Of a stretch of 64,000 bases of DNA, positions 59,401 through 64,000 are shown piece after piece. The DNA comes from Microbacterium sp. AG1240 (GTDB taxonomy: Bacteria > Actinomycetota > Actinomycetes > Actinomycetales > Microbacteriaceae). The first letter of the stretch is position 1, and every line of letters begins with the position of its first letter. The position numbers and the translations under genes are program-made. Location of the stretch: positions 186,001 to 250,000 of the forward strand of contig NZ_RBXJ01000002.1 in assembly GCF_003635115.1 (NCBI RefSeq). The letters are read 5' to 3'. The notes beneath the pieces were generated by a model. It worked only from the letters and a program-made list of their open reading frames with translations, did no database searches and had not been told where the DNA came from.

Positions 59401-60395
59401 GCGGGGTCGGCTGGTACGTGCACCATCACGGGCGCGGTCACCTCACGAGGTTCGAGGCCGTGCGTCCGCACCTGCCCGGCACGGTCGTCGCGTTCTCGTC
59501 GCTCGAGGCGCCGTCCGATCTCCCGCCCGGCACGCGATGGGTCGAGCTGCCGCGCGACGACGCTCCCTACGTCCGCCATGGCGAGAGCGTCGATCCGCGC
59601 TCGGCCGACCCGACGGCGGGGGGCCTGCTGCACTGGGCGCCGCTCGGTCACCCGGGGCATCGTCGACGCCTCGCGGCGATCGCCGCAGCATCCGCCGATC
59701 TCGACGCGTTCGTCGTCGACGTCTCGGTCGAGGTGGCGCTGTGGGTGCGGCTGCTGGGTCTTCCGACCGTCGTCGTGACGCAGCCCGGAGACCGCACCGA
59801 CGGCGTGCACTCCCTCGCCTATCGTGCAGCCGACCGCATCCTCGCGCCGTGGCCGGAGGGGGCGGCGCCATCGGCGGCGCTCGACGAGGCGCGCGACCGC
59901 GTCGTGTGGGTGGGCGGCATCTCTCGGTTCGCCGGGCGCCCGCGCACCGCCGCGCGCGAGCCGCGATCGGTGCTGGTGCTCGGCGCCGCGCTCGCGGGCG
60001 GCGCGCTCGAGCGCGCCCGCGCCGAGGCCGCGAGTGCCGGGTGGGCGTTCCGCACGGTCGGAGCGGATGCGGCGCACTGGAGCGCCGACCCGTGGGACGC
60101 CCTGTGCGCGGCCGAGGTCGTCGTCAGTGCGGCCGGCCAGAACAGCGTCGCCGATCTGGCCGCAGCCGGAGCCCGCGCCGTCGTGATCGCGCAGGAGCGT
60201 CCGTTCGACGAGCAGGCGGCGACCGCCGCGGAGCTCGACCGGGCGGGGCTCGCCGTGGTGTCGCACCCGCCGGAGCCCGGCGCGTTCGTCGGCCTGCTCG
60301 ACCGGGCCCGCGCGCTCGACCCGAGGTGGGAGCAGTGGCAGACCGCCGGTGCGCCCGAGCGCGCCGCGGCCGTGATCGGGTCGGTGCTGCGATGA
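59397..60395 (+). CDS. MurG/GT28-like glycosyltransferase
   Basis: A 332-residue GT-B protein. GWYVHHHGRGHLTRFEAVRPHLPG is the Gly/His-rich N-terminal loop of GT28-like enzymes, and AAEVVVSAAGQNSVADLAAAGARAVVIAQERPFDEQAATAAELDRAG (landmark, residues ~240-290) matches the MurG-type donor site in which G-Q-N/S-T and E-Q-x-x-N are conserved. Donor is probably a UDP- or dTDP-sugar. Overlaps neighbours by 4 nt. Confidence 0.83.
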   Translation: MSGVGWYVHHHGRGHLTRFEAVRPHLPGTVVAFSSLEAPSDLPPGTRWVELPRDDAPYVRHGESVDPRSADPTAGGLLHWAPLGHPGHRRRLAAIAAASADLDAFVVDVSVEVALWVRLLGLPTVVVTQPGDRTDGVHSLAYRAADRILAPWPEGAAPSAALDEARDRVVWVGGISRFAGRPRTAAREPRSVLVLGAALAGGALERARAEAASAGWAFRTVGADAAHWSADPWDALCAAEVVVSAAGQNSVADLAAAGARAVVIAQERPFDEQAATAAELDRAGLAVVSHPPEPGAFVGLLDRARALDPRWEQWQTAGAPERAAAVIGSVLR

Positions 60396-61186
60396 CGACG
60401 GCGGTGCTGACCGTCGCCTCGCGGGCCAGGGCGGCGCACGTCGAGCGTCAGCGCGCGTTCCTCGCGCAGCTCGGGCATCCCGACGTGCTGCGAGTGGAGG
60501 CCTGGCTCGACCCCGAACCGCCCACCGGCGACGGCATCGTCGTGCACGTGCCGCCGGGCGAGTTCGGGTTGCGCGTGGGCGAGGGGCGGAACGCCGCTGC
60601 CGCCGCGGCGATCGCCGCCGGTGCCGACCTCCTCATCTTCCTCGACGCCGACTGCCTGCCGGGCCCCGCCCTGATCGAGCGCTACGAGGCGGTGGCGCAC
60701 GAGCCCGGCCTCTATGCCGGGCCCGTGACGTACCTCCCCGAGGGCAGCGTGCCCGAAAACCTCCGTGCGCTGGAGGGACTGACGCGACCGCACGCGGCGC
60801 GACCGTGGCCGGCCGACGGTGAGGTACTGGGCGCCGACCCGGCGGCCTACGACCTGTTCTGGTCGCTCTCGTTCGCCGTGTCGGCGTCGACCTGGCACGA
60901 GCTGGGCGGCTTCTCCGAGGCGTTCCAGGGCTACGGCGCCGAAGACACCGATTTCGCCTGGCGCGCGCGAGAGATGGCCGTGCCGTTGTTCTGGGTGGGT
61001 GGCGCGCACGCCTACCACCAGTGGCATCCCACCTCCGATCCGCCCTGGCAGCACCTCGACGACATCCTCCGCAACGGCGCCGCCTTCGCCCACCGGTGGG
61101 GCCGCTGGCCGATGAGCGGCTGGCTGGAGAAGTTCGAGCGGGCCGGCGCGATCACCCGCGACGGGGAGGGCTGGCGCCGCGTCTGA
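60392..61186 (+). CDS. GT2 glycosyltransferase
   Basis: A 264-residue GT-A enzyme. LRVGEGRNAAAAAAIAAGADLLIFLDADCLPGPALIERYE carries the DxD motif, and WHELGGFSEAFQGYGAEDTDFAWRARE is the galactosyltransferase-type acceptor motif also found in the genes at 43277 and 53839. HAYHQWHPTSDPPWQHLDDILRNG near the C-terminus is typical of bacterial GT2 in such loci. Last gene of the plus arm. Confidence 0.87.
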   Translation: MTTAVLTVASRARAAHVERQRAFLAQLGHPDVLRVEAWLDPEPPTGDGIVVHVPPGEFGLRVGEGRNAAAAAAIAAGADLLIFLDADCLPGPALIERYEAVAHEPGLYAGPVTYLPEGSVPENLRALEGLTRPHAARPWPADGEVLGADPAAYDLFWSLSFAVSASTWHELGGFSEAFQGYGAEDTDFAWRAREMAVPLFWVGGAHAYHQWHPTSDPPWQHLDDILRNGAAFAHRWGRWPMSGWLEKFERAGAITRDGEGWRRV

Positions 61187-61213
61187 CGCGCGGTCGCGGT
61201 CTACGCTCGAGAC

Positions 61214-61840
61214 GTGGGGCGCTCCGGGATCTACGTCGAGACGACCATCCGGGCGCCGATGGAGACCGTGTGGTCGCTGTCGCAGGACGCCGCGGCGCAC
61301 CCCCGCTGGGACGTACGGTTCTCGCGGATCGTGCCCGTCCCCGGTGGCGACGGACCGACCCACTTCACCTACGAACGGGGCGCGGTGGTGCACACCGTGC
61401 GCGGGACCGGCGTGAGCATCGGCGAGACCGAGCGCCCCGACGGTTCGCGCACCTCGGCCCTGCGGTTCTCGACCGAGGATCGGCTCTCGCCCATCCGTGA
61501 GGGGCGCGGGTACTGGCGGTACGTCCCCACCGCCGACGGGGTGCGCTTCGTGACCGGATACGACTACGACCCGGGGTGGGGGCGGGTGCTGGACGCCCTC
61601 GTGCGCCCGGCACTCGGCTGGGCCACGGCGTGGAGCTTCGACCGCCTCCGCATCTGGGCAGAACGCGACGAGCCGCCCGAGCGGTGGCCGCTGCGCAGCA
61701 TCCTGTGGTTCTGGCGCCCCGACCGTCCGCGGGCGGCCCGCTGCCGCCGCGCGCCGGCGGGCGGACGCCGTTGCGGTGACCAGCTGACCGACGCGCCCGC
61801 CACGCTCGCCGACCTGCCCGCGCCGAGGAGGCGACGATGA
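61214..61840 (+). CDS. SRPBCC-family protein
   Basis: A 208-residue protein. Residues ~5-150 have the START/polyketide-cyclase-like pattern (IYVETTIRAPMETVWSLSQDAAAHPRWDVRFSRI, then VTGYDYDPGWGRVLDALVRP). The C-terminal 40 residues are Arg/Pro-rich with two Cys and probably flexible. TACGCT ends 6 nt before the GTG (leaderless). The stop overlaps the DUF4166 start by 4 nt, so the two are a functional pair. The ligand is unknown. Confidence 0.8.
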   Translation: MGRSGIYVETTIRAPMETVWSLSQDAAAHPRWDVRFSRIVPVPGGDGPTHFTYERGAVVHTVRGTGVSIGETERPDGSRTSALRFSTEDRLSPIREGRGYWRYVPTADGVRFVTGYDYDPGWGRVLDALVRPALGWATAWSFDRLRIWAERDEPPERWPLRSILWFWRPDRPRAARCRRAPAGGRRCGDQLTDAPATLADLPAPRRRR

Positions 61841-62505
61841 CCTCGATCTTCGAGACCGCCCTGGGCGCCGACTTCCAGCGGCTTCACCCCATGCTGCAGC
61901 GACGGTTCCGCGTCGGCCTCGAGAGCGGTGAGGCGTGCATCGGGCGAGGGGTGATGGATCACATCCGACGCGGCCCGTGGTGGACCGTGCCCTTCTTGCA
62001 GATCGGGCGGCTGCGCAACATCCTCATCCCCGATACCGGTGCCGCGGTGCCGTTCGTCATCGAGAACTACCCCTACCTCGACCCCTTCGGCCGCGAGACG
62101 GTCACCTTCGTGCGCGAGTACGCGGTCGGTGAGCGCGCGAGCCGCTTCGACGCGACCATGATCCTCGACGACGGTCGCATCGTCGACTATCTGGGCACCC
62201 ACCAGCACCTCGCGGTCGACCTCGACCTGTCGGTCGACGACGACGGCTCGCTCGTGCTCCGCTCCGAGGCCCAGAGGTTCTACGAGGGTCCGATCGCCTT
62301 CCGCTTCCCGATGCTGTTCAGCGGACGCGCGCGCCTGCGCGAGACCTACGACGAGGCCGCCGGGGTGTTCCGCGTCGACCTCGAGGTGCACAACGACCGC
62401 CTCGGGTTCCTCTTCGGATACCGCGGTTCCTTCACCTGCGAGTGGGTGGCCGCCTCCGACGCGCCCGAACGGCTCAAGCCCCGTCGCCACGAGCATCGCG
62501 CCTGA
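61837..62505 (+). CDS. DUF4166 protein
   Basis: A 222-residue protein matching DUF4166: FQRLHPMLQRRFRVGLESGEACIGRGVMDHIRRGP, then ENYPYLDPFGRETVTFVREYAV and VDLEVHNDRLGFLFGYRGSFTCEW. The family is often joined to, or next to, SDR or SRPBCC proteins and has no known reaction. No membrane segment is obvious. ATGA overlap with the SRPBCC gene. Confidence 0.85.
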   Translation: MTSIFETALGADFQRLHPMLQRRFRVGLESGEACIGRGVMDHIRRGPWWTVPFLQIGRLRNILIPDTGAAVPFVIENYPYLDPFGRETVTFVREYAVGERASRFDATMILDDGRIVDYLGTHQHLAVDLDLSVDDDGSLVLRSEAQRFYEGPIAFRFPMLFSGRARLRETYDEAAGVFRVDLEVHNDRLGFLFGYRGSFTCEWVAASDAPERLKPRRHEHRA

Positions 62506-62539
62506 GCGGCTGTCCGCCCGGGCGTGGGCTCTGTCGGTT

Positions 62540-62608
62540 CAGAACACAGGAGAAACGTCGTCGGTCTGGCCGCGGCCGGCTCCCTCGCGGCCTTCCTCCT
62601 GGATTCTG
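62540..62608. repeat. REP-like imperfect inverted repeat
   Basis: CAGAACACAGGAG (62540-62552) and CTCCTGGATTCTG (62596-62608) are complementary at 11 of 13 positions and enclose a G+C-rich centre with GGCCGCGGCC. The 137-nt gap between convergent genes holds no ORF. The element could be a terminator or a dispersed palindromic repeat; only one copy is seen in this window. Confidence 0.5.
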
Positions 62609-62642
62609 GACGGAAGACGCCGCGCGAAGTGCCGTGGCCGCC

Positions 62643-63149
62643 TCACTCCAGGTCGGTGACGGTGGCGGATGCGGCGTCCCACCGCCGGAGCGACAGCCCG
62701 GATCCGTTGTGGGGGCCGCCGAGCAGGGCGAGCGCGTCGGGGAGGGTCTCGAGCCGCAGTCGGCGCGCGAGGGTGACGTGCGGGGTCCAGTCGCCGGGCG
62801 CGGTGTGCGCCGCATCCGCTCCCGGTCCGGCTTCGGCGTGGACGGCGGCATGGAGGGCGACGAGTTCGTCGCCCGGCTCGACCCGCCAGGCGAGGACTCC
62901 GCGGTCGCCGTGGCCGAACACGACCGGTTCGGCGAGGATCACGGGGACGGGCAGCCGGGAGATGGCGTCGCGGAAGGCGGAGGTCGCGAGCTCGGGCCGC
63001 ACGAGCAGCGTGACGTGCGGGCGGTTCGTGGGGGAGTGGTACGCCCCGAGGCTCGACATGCCCGCCGCAGCGAGGCTCTGCCAGTCGGCGCGCACCCGCG
63101 CCTCGGTATCGGGGTCGAGGAGAAGCTCGATGCTGACGACGTCGCTCAT
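62643..63149 (-). CDS. 2H phosphoesterase (2'-5' RNA ligase-like)
   Basis: A 168-residue protein with the two HxT motifs of the 2H family, RPHVTLLV near residue 44 and WTPHVTLAR near residue 122. The spacing of about 78 residues suits LigT/ThpR-like enzymes that cut 2',3'-cyclic or 2'-5' phosphodiester bonds. The natural substrate is unknown. The ATG at 63149 is preceded by CTGGAG. Confidence 0.85.
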   Translation of the reverse strand: MSDVVSIELLLDPDTEARVRADWQSLAAAGMSSLGAYHSPTNRPHVTLLVRPELATSAFRDAISRLPVPVILAEPVVFGHGDRGVLAWRVEPGDELVALHAAVHAEAGPGADAAHTAPGDWTPHVTLARRLRLETLPDALALLGGPHNGSGLSLRRWDAASATVTDLE

Positions 63150-63221
63150 GTCTCCAGCGACAGTACCGTCGCCCGGCTGCGCCCGCGCTCCCCGCCGATC
63201 GCTGACACACGCGGATCGGCC

Positions 63222-63266
63222 GAGACACCGCGCCTGGCGTGATGTTCCGGCCGGAAGTGGTGTCTC
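63222..63266. repeat. Nested inverted repeats downstream of tRNA-Ser
   Basis: GAGACACC (63222-63229) and GGTGTCTC (63259-63266) are perfect inverted copies. Between them lies the perfect 12-nt palindrome TTCCGGCCGGAA (63245-63256). No gene is present. It could be a processing hairpin or part of the upstream region of the 2H phosphoesterase gene. Confidence 0.45.
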
Positions 63267-63272
63267 AGCGGG

Positions 63273-63313
63273 AAAGAAGAAGACGCCGGCCCCTTCGGGA
63301 CGACGTCTTCTTC
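63273..63313 (-). terminator. Intrinsic terminator of tRNA-Ser
   Basis: On the minus strand, GAAGAAGACG (63313-63304) pairs with CGTCTTCTTC (63285-63276), with an inner CCC-GAAG-GGG hairpin, followed by TTT. It begins 8 nt after the tRNA 3' end. Confidence 0.85.
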
Positions 63314-63320
63314 ACTGCGG

Positions 63321-63405
63321 CGGAGGATAGGGGATTCGAACCCCTGAGAGCTTTCACTCAACACGCTTTCCAAGCGTGCGCCATAGGCCACTAGGCGAAT
63401 CCTCC
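63321..63405 (-). tRNA. tRNA-Ser(GGA)
   Basis: An 85-nt class II tRNA on the minus strand. The acceptor stem GGAGGAT pairs with ATCCTCC, discriminator G. The anticodon loop CTTGGAAAG contains GGA (63371-63369), reading UCC and UCU serine codons. A long variable arm (TTGAGTGAAAGCTCTC region) and GGTTCGAATCC in the T arm confirm tRNA-Ser. CCA is not encoded. Confidence 0.97.
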
Positions 63406-63475
63406 ATGGCCCGGAAGGGCCGACGAACATCCTACCCCGGGTGCGGCACCGACCCGTGCCCGGCCCGGCGGATGG

Positions 63476-64000
63476 TCAGGCCGTCGTCTCCCGTGGAGGC
63501 CGCGTCCTCCCGCTCGCGAACGCGCTGCCGGGCCGGATCACGAGCGAGCGCGGCAGCACTCGCGCGAAGAAACGGCGGAGGGGGGAGGCGGCGCCGAGCA
63601 GGCTCGCGCGGGTCGACTCGACGGCATCCGCCCATCGCGCACCGTCAGCCGTGCGGTGGTCGTCGGCGTAGCTCACGCGTTCGATGGCGCCGACCAGCGT
63701 CGCCACCGCCGCCGCATCCGCGCCGTCGTCGACGAGGCGGGCGCCGAACACGCGCGGCGACTCCGACGCGGGCGCCGGGATGCCCAGATCGATCGCCAGC
63801 TCCTGCACCGATACCCACGCAGCCGTCGCCTCACCGCGGCCCGCGGCCGACAGCAGCCGCCGGCGTCGCACCTCGCGCGTCACGCCGGGCGCCGCGAGCA
63901 CGAGCAGCAGGGCGAGCGACGCCGCGAGAGGCCAGAGGGCGACGGATGCGGCGGAGCCGCCCCGCCCCGCCGACGTGCCGTCCTGGTCGTCGAGGGGGTC
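63476..64000 (-). CDS. TgpA-like transglutaminase membrane protein, C-terminal part
   Basis: The reading frame is open to the window edge, so the 5' end is missing; 174 codons remain. One membrane helix (VALWPLAASLALLLVLAAPG) is followed by VTREVRRRRLL and a helical cytoplasmic tail (AAWVSVQELAIDLGI, then AAAVATLVGAIERVSYA). This is the C-terminal layout of TgpA/DUF4129-type transglutaminases, in which the catalytic domain lies outside the membrane and before this helix. The catalytic part is not in the window. Confidence 0.68.
   Translation of the reverse strand, partial: DPLDDQDGTSAGRGGSAASVALWPLAASLALLLVLAAPGVTREVRRRRLLSAAGRGEATAAWVSVQELAIDLGIPAPASESPRVFGARLVDDGADAAAVATLVGAIERVSYADDHRTADGARWADAVESTRASLLGAASPLRRFFARVLPRSLVIRPGSAFASGRTRPPRETTA

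Noticed and set aside
1..64000. CRISPR arrays, insertion sequences, rRNA genes
   Set aside because: Looked for regularly spaced repeats, transposase motifs and rRNA sequence; none seen.

Overview
The window is 64 kb of very G+C-rich DNA, packed with genes on both strands. Codon use, many GTG starts, many 4-nt ATGA/GTGA overlaps, and genes such as a CtpE-like ATPase, a DUF3516 helicase, cydABDC and a DUF6412/YidC pair all point to an actinobacterial chromosome, most likely Microbacteriaceae (Microbacterium-like). I see no prophage, integrative element, CRISPR array or insertion sequence. The two edge genes (an MFS exporter at 1-107 and a TgpA-like transglutaminase at 63476-64000) are cut by the window.

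Layout. 1-2116: exporter with a double-palindrome promoter, a lone YqaJ-type nuclease and an AbiEi-like protein. 2232-3480: rplJ-rplL behind an attenuator leader and closed by a strong terminator. 3506-8500: LacI regulator diverging from an alpha-glucoside-type ABC importer (binding protein and two permeases, no ATPase). 8543-19578: P-type Ca2+ ATPase, small membrane protein, DUF3105-DUF305 pair, two MFS transporters, a HerA-like ATPase and an SDR/DUF2867 protein. 19589-30582: molybdenum cofactor genes (moaB, moaE, moaD, moaC, moeA, moeB, moaA) interleaved with cydABDC for cytochrome bd oxidase. 30594-36766: small regulators (PadR, CsoR, MarR), a CopZ-like chaperone, a Gfo/Idh oxidoreductase, and YidC with DUF6412. 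36804-43140: DUF3516 helicase and 6-phosphogluconate dehydrogenase, bracketed by three related single-pass membrane proteins. 43277-48653: four glycan genes, including a HEAT-repeat/GT4 fusion and a pyruvyl transferase. 48742-53818: DUF151 nuclease, GntR-ABC operon and two oxidoreductases. 53839-61186: a divergent seven-gene glycosyltransferase cluster with a WcbI-like transferase. 61214-64000: SRPBCC/DUF4166 pair, 2H phosphoesterase, tRNA-Ser(GGA) and the transglutaminase.

How genes work together. The importer is probably repressed by its divergent LacI protein through two near-identical palindromes. moaA to moeB would cover the steps from GTP to molybdopterin and metal insertion. cydDC supports assembly of the CydAB oxidase, and a FadR/GntR-type palindrome sits directly in front of cydA. 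The two glycan clusters hold nine glycosyltransferase-type genes plus one pyruvyl and one putative acyl transferase but no flippase, polymerase or ABC exporter, so they look like a cytoplasmic assembly line for an unknown surface glycan or glycolipid.

Two window-wide signals stand out. At least 14 genes have a TANNNT -10 box 6-7 nt before the start codon, the layout of leaderless transcripts. The 9-mer GGATGCTGC (or its complement) occurs about 22 times by eye, against roughly one expected from base composition.
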